Source: Campylobacter concisus (GTDB lineage: Bacteria; Campylobacterota; Campylobacteria; Campylobacterales; Campylobacteraceae). Taken from it: 57,315 bases of DNA. The stretch lies in the NCBI RefSeq assembly GCF_015230015.1, contig NZ_JAAKZC010000014.1, positions 1-57,315 of the forward strand, read 5' to 3'. The translations under genes were made by a program, and so were the position numbers. Below, one piece after another: positions 27,916 through 37,429 of the stretch (within the stretch, counting starts at the first letter, position 1; each line of letters begins with the position of its first letter). Below the pieces are notes generated by a model, which saw nothing but the letters and a program-made list of their open reading frames with translations, ran no database searches and was not told the DNA's origin.

Positions 27916-28929
27916 TTATTTGTTGAAAGTAGCTTCAACACGTCTGTTTTCAGCGCGACCTTCTTTAGTTTTGTTTGTAGCGATTGGTTTAAGTTCGCCG
28001 TAACCAACTGTAGAAATTTTAGCTTTTTCTACGCCGTAACCAGCAAGAACCTCAGCCACTGCTTTTGCTCTTTTTTCAGATAGTTTTTGGTTGTAAGCTT
28101 CTGTACCAATGCTATCAGTGTGTCCTGCAAGTACAACTTTATAATCTGGGTGTTCGCCCATAAAGTCAGCTACTTTTTTGATCTCAGCTGCATATTTTGG
28201 TCCAACTTTATAGCTATCAAATGCGAAGTTAACATCTAGATCTCTAAGAACGATAACTTTTTCACATCCTCTTTCGTCAACAACTACACCAGCTGGAGTG
28301 TTAGGGCATTGATCGATATCGTTTGGCACGCCATCGTTGTCATCATCAAGAACTGGAGCTGGAGCTGCTGCTGGAGCTACTGGAGCTGCTGCTACAACTG
28401 GAGCTGCTTTTGAATCAAGACCGATGCCAAAGCCTAGTGAATAGAATAGGTTGTGATCAGCATGCTCAAATTTGATAGCGTCTCTTGCCTCTGCTTTAAG
28501 AGCAAATCTATCAGTTACTTGGTATCTTAAACCAAGACCGTATTGACCAAAACCACCATCTTCATTTTTAACAAAAATAGCTGGAACATCTTCATAACCA
28601 GCACCGATTAAACCATATAGGCTAACTGGTCCAAAGTCAACGATATTTTTTACAAGGTTTGCGTGGTATCTAAGAGCTCTACCCTCTCTTACAACGTTGC
28701 CTGTTCTCTCTTTTAGTTTTTGAGAGTAATCAACACCAAGCTCAACTTGATCAAAGAAGAAATCTTCAAGGTTTCTAGCCGCTCTAATACCAACAAAGTT
28801 GTGGTCTTTTACACGTAGATTTCCTTCTGGGTGAACACCACCAATAGTTGGAGTGATCTCATAGTTGTATGCTGCGTTAGACGCAAAAACCGCTGTTGCG
28901 GCAACCATAGCTAAAGCAATCTTTTTCAT
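27916..28929 (-). CDS. OmpA/OprF-family outer-membrane protein
   Basis: A 337-residue outer-membrane protein. Signal peptide MKKIALAMVAATAVFASNA; an eight-strand-type barrel (about 20-170, YGLGLRYQVTDRFALKAEARD); an Ala/Pro hinge (about 175-195); a calcium-type repeat DDDNDGVPNDIDQCPNTPAG; and a peptidoglycan-binding OmpA domain (about 225-337) with VVLAGHTDSIGTEAYN and SEKRAKAV. It anchors the outer membrane to the cell wall. AAAGGAATTC precedes the ATG, and it is probably highly expressed given the strong terminator. It resembles the CadF/OmpA group, but a fibronectin-binding role is not shown by the sequence. Confidence 0.9.
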   Translation of the reverse strand: MKKIALAMVAATAVFASNAAYNYEITPTIGGVHPEGNLRVKDHNFVGIRAARNLEDFFFDQVELGVDYSQKLKERTGNVVREGRALRYHANLVKNIVDFGPVSLYGLIGAGYEDVPAIFVKNEDGGFGQYGLGLRYQVTDRFALKAEARDAIKFEHADHNLFYSLGFGIGLDSKAAPVVAAAPVAPAAAPAPVLDDDNDGVPNDIDQCPNTPAGVVVDERGCEKVIVLRDLDVNFAFDSYKVGPKYAAEIKKVADFMGEHPDYKVVLAGHTDSIGTEAYNQKLSEKRAKAVAEVLAGYGVEKAKISTVGYGELKPIATNKTKEGRAENRRVEATFNK

Positions 28930-29022
28930 AATAGAATTCCTTTCAAATAGGGTTTATTTTAAAGTGGTTTTATTTTAACTAAAAAAATATAAACCAACTC
29001 TAAATTCTAATTTAATTAATAA

Positions 29023-29041
29023 TGTAAATCTGAAATTTACA
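29023..29041 (-). terminator. Possible terminator of rplM-rpsI
   Basis: TGTAAAT (29023-29029) pairs with ATTTACA (29035-29041). On the minus strand it lies 43 bases after the rpsI stop and is followed by a T-rich stretch (TTATTAATT). The stem is short and AT-rich. Confidence 0.35.
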
Positions 29042-29083
29042 CAACCTAAATTTTGCAAATGCAAAAGCACTTGCAAAAAACCA

Positions 29084-29473
29084 TTAACGTTTAGAGAATT
29101 GTGGGCTTCTTCTAGCCTTTCTTCTACCAAATTTCTTACGTTCAACAACACGAGAATCTCTAGTTAGCAAGCCTTTTGGTTTAAGAGCTGCTCTAAAATC
29201 AGCATCCATGTCAGCTAAAGCACGTGAAATGCCGTGTCTTAAAGCCTCAGCTTGTGCTGAATAACCGCCACCTAAAGTTGTAGCTACTACGTCTATTAAA
29301 CTCTCTTGTTTTGTTACTAAAAGTGGTTGAATAACTTTAAGCTTGATAGCCTCGTGACCGCCAAGCCAAGTGTTAAGATCCATGCCATTTACTACGATTT
29401 TACCGCTTCCAGACTTTATCCAAACCTTTGCTACGGCAGTTTTTCTTTTACCAGTTGCATAAACTTTTGCCAT
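29084..29473 (-). CDS. rpsI: 30S ribosomal protein S9
   Basis: A 129-residue small-subunit protein. [43 protein letters not shown] and the very basic C-terminal tail ([16 protein letters not shown]) that reaches the P-site tRNA are all typical. Two bases after rplM, the universal bacterial order. Confidence 0.98.
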   Translation of the reverse strand: MAKVYATGKRKTAVAKVWIKSGSGKIVVNGMDLNTWLGGHEAIKLKVIQPLLVTKQESLIDVVATTLGGGYSAQAEALRHGISRALADMDADFRAALKPKGLLTRDSRVVERKKFGRRKARRSPQFSKR

Positions 29474-29475
29474 AA

Positions 29476-29904
29476 TTATTTTCCTTCTTTTTTAGCTATT
29501 TGTGCCGTATGAGGATGCTCACTGCCAGCATAAACTTTTAGTTTTTTTATCATCTCTCTTCCAAGTTTTGTCTTTGGAAGCATGCCACGAACAGCTAATT
29601 TAAATAGTTTTTCTGGCTTATTTGCTATCAAATCGCCAAATTTCTCGCTCTTTACGCTACCAAAATATCCTGAGTGTCTGTGATAAAGTTTATCTTCAGC
29701 TTTGTTATTACCAGTAAATTCTACTTTAGAAGCATTTATGATGATAACATAGTCGCCACAATCTACGTTTGGCGTGAAGCATGGTTTGTTTTTGCCACGA
29801 AGTATAGTTGCTACCTCAGTTAGCAATCTACCAAAGCGCTTACCAGCTGCATCAACTACGATCCAGTCTCGCTTAACTTCGTTTGGCTTTGTTATTTTTG
29901 TCAT
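29476..29904 (-). CDS. rplM: 50S ribosomal protein L13
   Basis: A 142-residue large-subunit protein: [41 protein letters not shown] and [13 protein letters not shown]. It is co-transcribed with rpsI, with TACAAT (minus strand) about 36 bases upstream. GGTAAG lies close to the ATG. Confidence 0.98.
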   Translation of the reverse strand: MTKITKPNEVKRDWIVVDAAGKRFGRLLTEVATILRGKNKPCFTPNVDCGDYVIIINASKVEFTGNNKAEDKLYHRHSGYFGSVKSEKFGDLIANKPEKLFKLAVRGMLPKTKLGREMIKKLKVYAGSEHPHTAQIAKKEGK

Positions 29905-29939
29905 TTTCTTACCTTTGCCAAGTTAATTTTTGAGTTGTG

Positions 29940-29945
29940 ATTGTA
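29940..29945 (-). promoter_or_regulatory. -10 box for rplM-rpsI
   Basis: TACAAT on the minus strand, 36 bases before the rplM ATG, in an AT-rich gap after addA. No -35 is clear. Confidence 0.4.
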
Positions 29946-29984
29946 TTTAAACAATGCTTTAATAAAGCTTAAATTAAGTAGCGT

Positions 29985-32804
29985 TTAAACTTCAATATAT
30001 GAAATTTTGCCTTCAAGTGCGTAGAAGATGACGGCGATTATACTATGTTTTTCATAAAATTTAGCGAGTGCATCTTTATACTCTTTTACCTGTTTTTTGT
30101 TCTCTTCTATGTTTTTTTCTGTCGTTTTATAATCAATCACGCAAATTTCTCGCTCATTAAAGCAAAAAAGATCCATCTGTTTTAGCTCATTTTTTACTTT
30201 AAATGGCTGCTCTTTATAAATTTCCTTACCCTTTATGCACTCTATAAATTTTGGCTCACTTATAAGCATTTTTGCCCTAGTAAGGGCATCTTCAAGGACT
30301 TCAAGCGGCAAAAATTTATGAAATTTATTTAGCATCAAATTCTTAGCTTTTTCTAGTGAAATTTCATCAAATTTTTCGCTCATCTCAAGCAGATAGTGAA
30401 GCGCCAGGCCAAAATATATCGCGCTTAAATTTTTCCCGCTCGTCTTTTGCTCTTTCGCCTCAACCTCTTGCCTCTCTATCTTTAAAATTTCAGGCATTTT
30501 CTCATCTTTTTTTAGCTCTTTTTGCTCGCTCTTGCTAGGCAAAATTTTGCCGAAGCTAAACTCTTTTAGATCGAGATAGTCGCTTGCTTCGCTCTTGTCG
30601 CTTCTTGTGTAAAATGAAAAAAAGCTTGGACTATTTCCGCTTGGGACGGCTTGCTTGATGATGATGAGCGACTTTGTTGCCCTTGTGAATGCGACGTAAA
30701 TTTTATTGATATTTTCTTGCTTTTCAAGCTCTTTCATCTGCTCTAAAACGATTGCATAATCGCTATCAAAATTCTCTCTGCCTGAAATTTTACTCTTTAC
30801 GATCCACTCGCCCTTTTCGCTGTATTCGGTTATGAAATTTGAGTCATCTCCCCTGCCCTTGCTCATCATGTCGCAAACTATGACGTGAGCAAACTCAAGC
30901 CCTTTTGACTTATGCACGGTCATCACTCTCACGCCGTCGCTACTTTTTGGGCTGATCTTTGAGCTAAAGTTTTCAAGGTTAAATATAAAATCACTTAAAT
31001 TTTTATACCCTGCGCTTAGCTCAAACAGCCTCAAGATATCAACGTCTGCCATACTTATGCCTAAATTTTTCGCTAAGTAAAATAGGCTATTTGTAGCGCT
31101 TTCTTCAGGCTTTATATTTAGTTTTTTGACGCTTGCATTTACTAGCGCTTTTACATTTTTCTCATAAATTTCTTCTTTAAATAGGCAAAATTTCGCATAC
31201 TCGATGATCGCTGCAACAAGTGGCGTTCTTTTTAGCTCCAAAGTACCTTCATTGACGCTTTTTATCCCTTCACTGCTAAGCACTTCTGAGATGAGACTAA
31301 TGTCGCTATTTTTCCAGCAAAGCACGGTTATATCGCTTGCATTTACACCAGCTTTTAAAAGCTCACTTGCTTGCGAAACGACCACACCTGCGATATCTTC
31401 ATCGCTTAGCACACGCAAGTAGCCGTAGTCGTCTTTTTCTACTTCAAAGTATGCACACTCGCCGCTTACTGCGTAGCCTAGTGTCTCATCTTTTTTAGCT
31501 GGCTCTTGAGGCTCAAAACTAAGCCCATATCTGTGATAAATTTCTTCAAAAACGGCGTTATTAAATTTCACCAACGCCTTTAAACTTCGGTAGTTGCTTG
31601 GTAAATTTTCTATATCTATCTGGCTAAAATCATCTCCCAGCTTGTCAAAAAGCTCCTTTTTACCACCCCTAAATTTATATATGCTCTGCTTTGTATCGCC
31701 CACATAAAAAAAGCTTCCAAGCCCGTTTTGACCGTATCCAGAGACGATTTCAGCGATTAGCGGTAAGATGATCTCATACTGGATCACGTTTGTATCTTGA
31801 AACTCATCGACTAAGAGGTGATTTATCCTGCCATCAAGCCTAAAATAAAGCGCCTCTTTGTCCAGGCTTTGCACCAAAAGCTTAAAAACCAGCTTGTTTA
31901 TATCAGCAAAACTTAGCGCATTTATCTCCTTGTTTAGCTCTAAATTTGAAGCCTTATAAAGCTTTAATAGCTTACTAAAGCCACTTAGCCTATACTTTTC
32001 GACCTCTAGGATGTAGTTTTTCGCAGCCTCTTTTAGCTCGTTAAATAGCCTATCAAGCTCAGGGGTATAAATTTTGCTAAAAGTGCGGTAGTCTAGGCTT
32101 TGCCTAGCAAAAACCTTACTCTTAAATAGCTCAAATAAATTTTGCTCGCCAAATGTCTTTTTAGCCACATCGCTAGCGCCATTTTGCAAGGCTATATGCT
32201 CATTTAACGCCCTTTGCGCCGCCCTTACCTTGCTATCATCTGGATAGCTTGCGCCACTATCTTTTAGCTCTCCGCCAAAGCTCTCATAAAATTTCGCCAA
32301 AGTCTGCGAAAAACTAGCCTCTTTTTGGCTTGAGATGATCATCATTAAGGCTAGCTCGCTAAGAAGCTTTTTATCCTTGCTCGCCTCTTTTACAAATTTT
32401 TTCCACGCCATATCTTGCAAGCTATCTTGCACGCTGTAATCAGGGCTAATGCCTAAATTTTGGCTAAATTTCTTTAAAATCCCAGAGAAAAACGCATCAA
32501 ATGTATAAATTTTTAGCTCACTTTGCAAAAAGACGCCAAGCCTCTCATCTCGCCTTTTTATCGCCTCGTCTTGGCTTATATCAAGCTCCGCGCACACCGC
32601 TTCAAGTTCGCCTTTTTTGTTTTGCAAGTCCAAAAAAGTGGCGATTATGCGCTCTTTCATCTCGTTTGCTGCTTTTTTTGTAAAAGTTAGAGCGACGATC
32701 TCGTTTATATTTTCACCTCGAAGCATCAAAGCGATGTAACGAACGCTCAGCGCAAAGGTCTTACCGCTTCCAGCGCTTGCTTTTAGGGCTAAAAAATTTT
32801 TCAT
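29985..32804 (-). CDS. addA: AddA-type helicase-nuclease (RecB-like)
   Basis: A 939-residue UvrD/SF1 helicase with a C-terminal RecB-type nuclease, the AddA partner in double-strand break repair and recombination. Motifs in order: Walker A ASAGSGKTF (about 9-17), LTFTKKAANEMKERI, Walker B LLVDEFQDTN, GDTKQSIYKFRGG, VMTVHKSKGLEFAH, YVAFTRAT and the nuclease CVIDYKTTE near residue 895. The ATG at 32804 follows GGAGAGAGTT and overlaps the addB stop (ATGA); an upstream open frame to 32846 is not needed. The intact nuclease motif suggests an active enzyme. Confidence 0.9.
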   Translation of the reverse strand: MKNFLALKASAGSGKTFALSVRYIALMLRGENINEIVALTFTKKAANEMKERIIATFLDLQNKKGELEAVCAELDISQDEAIKRRDERLGVFLQSELKIYTFDAFFSGILKKFSQNLGISPDYSVQDSLQDMAWKKFVKEASKDKKLLSELALMMIISSQKEASFSQTLAKFYESFGGELKDSGASYPDDSKVRAAQRALNEHIALQNGASDVAKKTFGEQNLFELFKSKVFARQSLDYRTFSKIYTPELDRLFNELKEAAKNYILEVEKYRLSGFSKLLKLYKASNLELNKEINALSFADINKLVFKLLVQSLDKEALYFRLDGRINHLLVDEFQDTNVIQYEIILPLIAEIVSGYGQNGLGSFFYVGDTKQSIYKFRGGKKELFDKLGDDFSQIDIENLPSNYRSLKALVKFNNAVFEEIYHRYGLSFEPQEPAKKDETLGYAVSGECAYFEVEKDDYGYLRVLSDEDIAGVVVSQASELLKAGVNASDITVLCWKNSDISLISEVLSSEGIKSVNEGTLELKRTPLVAAIIEYAKFCLFKEEIYEKNVKALVNASVKKLNIKPEESATNSLFYLAKNLGISMADVDILRLFELSAGYKNLSDFIFNLENFSSKISPKSSDGVRVMTVHKSKGLEFAHVIVCDMMSKGRGDDSNFITEYSEKGEWIVKSKISGRENFDSDYAIVLEQMKELEKQENINKIYVAFTRATKSLIIIKQAVPSGNSPSFFSFYTRSDKSEASDYLDLKEFSFGKILPSKSEQKELKKDEKMPEILKIERQEVEAKEQKTSGKNLSAIYFGLALHYLLEMSEKFDEISLEKAKNLMLNKFHKFLPLEVLEDALTRAKMLISEPKFIECIKGKEIYKEQPFKVKNELKQMDLFCFNEREICVIDYKTTEKNIEENKKQVKEYKDALAKFYEKHSIIAVIFYALEGKISYIEV

Positions 32805-35146
32805 AACTCTCTCCTGCAAAGTGTAGCGTATTCGCAAAATGCGCAAGCACCGCTCTTTCTTTCAAAATTTATCTTGGTTTTGTTTATGGCTTTTAGCTTT
32901 TCTATCTCGCCGCTTAGATCCTCTACGCTTTTTTTCGAGCTAACTAAGCTAGGCTCGTTTTTTAGGGTATAGTAAGCACTTCGCACCTTGCCACCGTAAA
33001 GCGCCTCGTAAAAGGCAAGCTGGAGCGAATTTACATTTGCTTCGCCTGTTTTATAATCAAGTATAAGCACGTCGCCGCTTGCGTCCGCATCGATCCTATC
33101 GATAAATCCCTTTATCTGCACGCCACAAAACTCGCTTTGCATCTCTTTTTCGCACTCAAGCACCCTAAAACCAGCCCTAAAACGAGCGTTTTCATAAATT
33201 TCATACTCTTTAAATTTATGCGTCCAAATTTCAAACTCAAGTGGCGTAAGATTTTGCCTTGCTAGCATCTCTTTAAAAACGGCTAGATCAAAGGTGTTAT
33301 TTTGCTTATAAAATTCGCTCGTGTAATACTCAAAAAGTGCGCTATGAACGCTATTTCCTTGTTTTGTACCAAGCTCTTTTGCTACGCCTTTTGCAGGCTT
33401 TATGCCAGCTATCTTTGTGTAGTAGTATTTTCTTGGGCAGGTTAGAAATAAATTTAGCGTCGAAAACGAGAGTGGGTTTGTGAAAAAATCATGCTCTAAA
33501 ACGATCTCATCATCCTTTAAATTTAAGCTCGCCTCTCCCTTTAAAAATAGCTTCAAATAGGCCTCGTCGCTAAAATTTTCATCTTTTATCGTTTTGAAAT
33601 TTTTTAAAAATCTTGAAGGTATGCTCTCCTCATTTACGCAGCAGCTTATCGCCACTTTTTTGGCGTTATTTATGAGGCTTTCGTAGTAAAATCTCTGCAA
33701 ATTTTCACGCTCCACATAGCTTATAAGCCCCGCTTTTTGCCTCACTTTTGAGTTTAAAAACATCTCATTTGCGCTTCTTGCTGGGATGAAATTGTCGTTA
33801 AAATCAACTATGATGACGCCATCAAATTTCATCCCACGGCTCTCTAGCATGCCCATGACGCTGATCTTTCCGCCGCCCACGTCGTCGATGCTTAGGCGCG
33901 AGATATTTAGCAAGAAAATTTCACTTAGCTGCTTTAGGCTAAAGCTAAAATACCTGCATAAATTCTCCATCCTAAAAAGCTCAAGTGCGAGCTTCTCTTC
34001 GCATCTTGGCTCATTTTCAAGCACCAAAAGCTCATCTATTAGCTCTTTAAATTTAGCAAATTCACACAGCTCAAAATAGCTAGCCTTAAATTTCTTAAAA
34101 AGCTGCTCACTCACGCCAAATTCGCTCAAAATAAAGCCAAGCTCCTCGTAGCTCTCACACTTACTTTGATCAAAAACTGGGCTTGCTTCTTCGTTGATCG
34201 CTCTTGTGATGTAGTAAAGTGCTTCATAAAATTTTGTATTTTTAAAGCTCTCGCCCATGGCGTAGTTAAAAATTTTAGCACCATCATGAAGCCTTAAAAT
34301 CTCGCTAAAGCCCTCATCTGGCAAGATAACAGCGATATTTTCAGGTTTTATGCCCTCACGCACAAACTCGCTCGCCTTTGCCATAGCATAGGCGCACTGC
34401 AAGCTTCTTGTGGCAAATTCTCTTACTAAAACTGGCTCAAATTTTGTGATATTTTCTAGACAGACTAGCTCGTTTGTATTTAAATTTAGCTCATATTTTT
34501 TATAGTTTTCAAACTCGCTAATGGCTGAAATTTGCCTTATCTTATCGATAAGTTTTTTATTAAAAATACTAGTTTGAAAGATGATCTTTAGCGTGGTTAG
34601 TTTTGAAATTTTCTCTAAAATTTCCCACTCAAACTCGCTTAAAATGCCATCAATGTGCAGTGAAATTTCACTAAAACTTCTTATGTAAGCTTCATTTATC
34701 GAGTAAATTTTTGGCAAGGTTATATCATCATAAAGATCCTCTTTATCAAGTAAGCTCTCATACTCTTTTAAAACCGCTTCAAGGATGCTTAGATGCTCCT
34801 CAAAATCAGCGTAAATGTCGTTAAATTTAATATCTGCAATGCTCTTTTTGCTGATGACAAGCTCTTTAAAAAACGAAAAAAGATAGTCGTTGTTTTTCAA
34901 AAACCCAAAAAACTCAGTTGGGATTTTAAGCACCGAATTTGCCTCTTTGACGCTGGCACAGGCTCTGTTCATAAGCACCAAAGCGTAGGTGCTGTCAATC
35001 TCAAAGCGGCCATTTACAAAAACAGCTTTTTTATAAAACTCTGCGATGCTTAGACTTTTTGGAATTAGCTCGTCATTAAAACCAGCGTTAAATTCCCTGA
35101 TCTTACGCGAGTTTGTAAAGACGAAAAGTTGATTTAGATTGCGCAT
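32801..35146 (-). CDS. addB: AddB-type nuclease subunit
   Basis: A 781-residue protein with an inactivated helicase-like region and a C-terminal PD-(D/E)xK nuclease (VLILDYKTGEAN near residue 690). An Fe-S cluster is suggested by one cysteine before the nuclease (LTCPRKYYY, about 560) and three at the C terminus (CAFCEYATLC), the AddB pattern. No Walker A is seen. It pairs with AddA for end processing and, in Campylobacter/Helicobacter, supports recombination and colonisation. AAGAGAG precedes the ATG. It is divergent from the flavin reductase gene. Confidence 0.87.
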   Translation of the reverse strand: MRNLNQLFVFTNSRKIREFNAGFNDELIPKSLSIAEFYKKAVFVNGRFEIDSTYALVLMNRACASVKEANSVLKIPTEFFGFLKNNDYLFSFFKELVISKKSIADIKFNDIYADFEEHLSILEAVLKEYESLLDKEDLYDDITLPKIYSINEAYIRSFSEISLHIDGILSEFEWEILEKISKLTTLKIIFQTSIFNKKLIDKIRQISAISEFENYKKYELNLNTNELVCLENITKFEPVLVREFATRSLQCAYAMAKASEFVREGIKPENIAVILPDEGFSEILRLHDGAKIFNYAMGESFKNTKFYEALYYITRAINEEASPVFDQSKCESYEELGFILSEFGVSEQLFKKFKASYFELCEFAKFKELIDELLVLENEPRCEEKLALELFRMENLCRYFSFSLKQLSEIFLLNISRLSIDDVGGGKISVMGMLESRGMKFDGVIIVDFNDNFIPARSANEMFLNSKVRQKAGLISYVERENLQRFYYESLINNAKKVAISCCVNEESIPSRFLKNFKTIKDENFSDEAYLKLFLKGEASLNLKDDEIVLEHDFFTNPLSFSTLNLFLTCPRKYYYTKIAGIKPAKGVAKELGTKQGNSVHSALFEYYTSEFYKQNNTFDLAVFKEMLARQNLTPLEFEIWTHKFKEYEIYENARFRAGFRVLECEKEMQSEFCGVQIKGFIDRIDADASGDVLILDYKTGEANVNSLQLAFYEALYGGKVRSAYYTLKNEPSLVSSKKSVEDLSGEIEKLKAINKTKINFERKSGACAFCEYATLCRREL

Positions 35147-35273
35147 TTTACTCTCTTAAATTTTTAAAAAATGATAGCCAAAAGCTGATAAAAGAGCGCT
35201 TTTTCTCACTTAAAGCAAGCTTTGAAAATTTTTCTAAATTCATTAAAATTTTAAGCCTTAAACTGCCTGGGGA

Positions 35274-35279
35274 TACAAT
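35274..35279 (+). promoter_or_regulatory. -10 box for the flavin reductase gene
   Basis: TACAAT, 17 bases before the ATG, follows a GC-containing GGGGA. AAAAAGGAGC is the ribosome site, so the leader would be very short. Confidence 0.45.
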
Positions 35280-35296
35280 CTAAAAAAGGAGCAAAA

Positions 35297-35884
35297 ATGC
35301 ATAAAGAGTTAAATAGATCTGGCTTTTACTACGGCTTTCCGGTTTTATTTGCCACTACAAAAGATGAAAAAGGGCGAGATGATATCACCGTGCTTTCGTC
35401 GTCTTGGACGCTAGGAGATAGCGTGGTGCTTGGTATCGGAGTTGATAACAAAGGCTATAAAAATATCCAAAATGGCTCAGACATCACGCTAAATTTATGT
35501 GATGAGAGCTTGCTTGAAGCTATAAAGAAGATAGAAAAACTAACTGGTGATGAGGACGTGCCAGAAGAGAAAAGAGCCCTTGGATACAGCTACGAAAGTG
35601 ATAAATTTAAGGTGGCAAATTTGCACAAAGAACCTGGCATAAACGCAAAAAGCGTGCGCATAAAAGAGTGCAAGATACAGATAGAAACGATCGTAGAAAA
35701 GTGCGAGATAAAGGAGTGGTTTTGCATCGTCACTTGCAAGATAGTTGGCATCTTTGTGGATGAAAGATTATTAAAAGATGAAAAGCTAGATACTAAAAAA
35801 TACTCGCCACTTATCTATAAATTTAAAGAGTACGTTGCAACTAGCAAGCGTTTGGGCTTAAATTTTGGCTTTAAAGAGGTTTGA
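35297..35884 (+). CDS. Flavin reductase-like FMN-binding protein
   Basis: A 195-residue protein of the flavin reductase-like domain family (FMN-binding split barrel): FYYGFPVLFATTKDEKGRDDITVLSSSWTLGDSVVLGIG near the start and SDITLNLCDESL in the core. Members reduce or carry FMN for partner oxygenases or act as flavoredoxin-like electron carriers; no partner is adjacent. The last 75 codons are also present as a diverged second copy downstream of nhaA. The ATG has AAAAAGGAGCAAAA upstream. Confidence 0.8.
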   Translation: MHKELNRSGFYYGFPVLFATTKDEKGRDDITVLSSSWTLGDSVVLGIGVDNKGYKNIQNGSDITLNLCDESLLEAIKKIEKLTGDEDVPEEKRALGYSYESDKFKVANLHKEPGINAKSVRIKECKIQIETIVEKCEIKEWFCIVTCKIVGIFVDERLLKDEKLDTKKYSPLIYKFKEYVATSKRLGLNFGFKEV

Positions 35885-35896
35885 TCTAGCATTTAG
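35654..35896 (+). repeat. Direct repeat copy 1 (3' end of flavin reductase gene)
   Basis: 243 bases covering codons 120 to stop of the flavin reductase plus 12 bases after it. It aligns without gaps to 37133-37375 with about 20 mismatches by my hand count (about 92% identity). The repeats bracket nhaA. Confidence 0.88.
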
Positions 35897-35935
35897 CCAA
35901 ATTCGCCCGAATTTTATGCGAGCGTAAAAATACGC

Positions 35936-35941
35936 TATAAT
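35936..35941 (+). promoter_or_regulatory. -10 box for nhaA
   Basis: TATAAT, 28 bases before the nhaA ATG, with AAGGAAG as the ribosome site. It lies inside the inserted segment, so nhaA arrived with its own promoter. Confidence 0.5.
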
Positions 35942-35968
35942 CGCCAAATTTTATAAAAAGGAAGCAAA

Positions 35969-37129
35969 ATGGGCGGAATAAAAGAGTTTTTAAAACACGA
36001 AGCCAGCGGCGGGATTTTGCTGATGATCGCTACGGTCGCGGCGCTACTGTGTCAAAATACGTTTTTGAGCGATTTTTACAACGAATTTTTAAATACCAAA
36101 TTTACCATGAGCTTCGGCGAATACGGACTAAGCAAACCCCTGATCTTGTGGGTGAACGACGGGTTGATGGCGGTATTTTTCTTTCTCATCGGACTTGAGC
36201 TAAAGCGCGAGGTGCTGGAGGGCGAGCTAAAAAATCCGTCGCAAATCGCGCTGCCAGCGATCGGCGCGGCAGGCGGCCTGATAGTGCCTGCGGCTATCTT
36301 CTATCTTTTTACGAAGCACGACTCCTTCGCGCTTGGCGGCTGGGCGATACCGACGGCGACGGATATCGCGTTTGCTCTGGGGATTTTGAGCCTACTCGGG
36401 CCTCGCGTACCGACTAGTTTAAAAATTTTCCTCATGACGCTAGCGATCGTCGACGACCTTTGCGCGATCGTGATTATCGCGCTATTTTACACGAGCGAGC
36501 TTAGCGCCCAAATGCTTGCGGTCGCGAGCGTTTGTCTAGCCGCGCTTTTTGTGCTAAACAGACTCGGCGTAAAGAGCAAGGCGGCGTATCTGATCGTAGG
36601 TGCGGTGATGTGGGTAGCGGTGCTAAAATCAGGCGTTCACGCCACGCTTGCCGGCGTCGTGGCGGCCTTTTTCATACCGCTTAGCTTTAAAGACGAGCCG
36701 GGCAAATCTATGCTAAAAAGCATCGAGCACGACCTGCACGGCTGGGTAGCGTTTGGCGTGCTGCCGATATTTGCCTTCGTAAACGCAGGCATCTCACTGC
36801 GAGGCGTCGGACTGGACGAGATTTTGTCTCCGGTCGCGCTAGGCACGGCGCTGGGGCTTTTCGTCGGCAAGCAAATCGGAGTATTTGGATTTAGCTTTTT
36901 AGCGATCAAATTTAAGCTAGCCAAGCTGCCCGAGGGGTCAAATTTCATCCAGCTTTACGGCATTGCCGTGCTTTGCGGCGTAGGATTTACGATGAGCCTT
37001 TTCGTTAACGGCCTAGCCTACAACGACACGGACGCCTTTGCCTACACCGACAAGCTCGCTATCTTGCTAGGTTCGGTAGTTTCGGGTGCCGCGGGGTTTA
37101 TATTGCTTAAATTTAGCGCCAAAAACTAA
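35969..37129 (+). CDS. nhaA: Na+/H+ antiporter NhaA
   Basis: A 386-residue, about 11-12-helix antiporter that exports sodium in exchange for protons. Family hallmarks: GLMAVFFFLIGLELKREVLEGELK, PTATDIAFALGILSLLG, the ion-site aspartates in LAIVDDLCAIVIIALFY, SGVHATLAGVVAAFFIPL and FGFSFLAIKFKLAKLP. The gene is strikingly GC-rich with codons such as GCG, CTG and GGC, unlike every neighbour, and is bracketed by direct repeats of the preceding gene's 3' end. I infer recent acquisition from a GC-richer relative, probably another Campylobacter. The reading frame is intact. Confidence 0.95.
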   Translation: MGGIKEFLKHEASGGILLMIATVAALLCQNTFLSDFYNEFLNTKFTMSFGEYGLSKPLILWVNDGLMAVFFFLIGLELKREVLEGELKNPSQIALPAIGAAGGLIVPAAIFYLFTKHDSFALGGWAIPTATDIAFALGILSLLGPRVPTSLKIFLMTLAIVDDLCAIVIIALFYTSELSAQMLAVASVCLAALFVLNRLGVKSKAAYLIVGAVMWVAVLKSGVHATLAGVVAAFFIPLSFKDEPGKSMLKSIEHDLHGWVAFGVLPIFAFVNAGISLRGVGLDEILSPVALGTALGLFVGKQIGVFGFSFLAIKFKLAKLPEGSNFIQLYGIAVLCGVGFTMSLFVNGLAYNDTDAFAYTDKLAILLGSVVSGAAGFILLKFSAKN

Positions 37130-37132
37130 AGC

Positions 37133-37375
37133 GCGCGCATAAAAGAGTGCAAGATACAGATAAAAACGATCGTAGAAAAGTGCGAGATAAAGGAGTGGTT
37201 TTGCATCGTTACTTGCAAGATAGTTGGCATATTTGTGGATGAAAATTTACTAAAAGATGAAAAGATCGATACTAAAAATTGGTCGCCTCTAATCTATAAA
37301 TTTAAAGAGTATGTTAAAACTGGCAAGCGTTTGGGCTTAAATTTTGGTTTTAAAGAGGTTTGATCTAGCGTTTAG
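37133..37375 (+). pseudogene. Second, diverged copy of the flavin reductase 3' end (repeat copy 2)
   Basis: A start-less fragment matching the last 75 codons of the flavin reductase in the same orientation, with the same stop and 3' flank (GATCTAGCGTTTAG). Differences change several residues (for example KKYSP to KNWSP and ATSKR to KTGKR) but preserve the frame, so it looks like an allele from another lineage rather than a decaying copy. It is probably the remains of the host's original gene after a donor gene plus nhaA recombined in. Confidence 0.85.
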
Positions 37376-37429
37376 TAAAATTTATTTGTTTTTAACTTTG
37401 GCTAAAAAACTTTTGGGTACAAATTTAGT

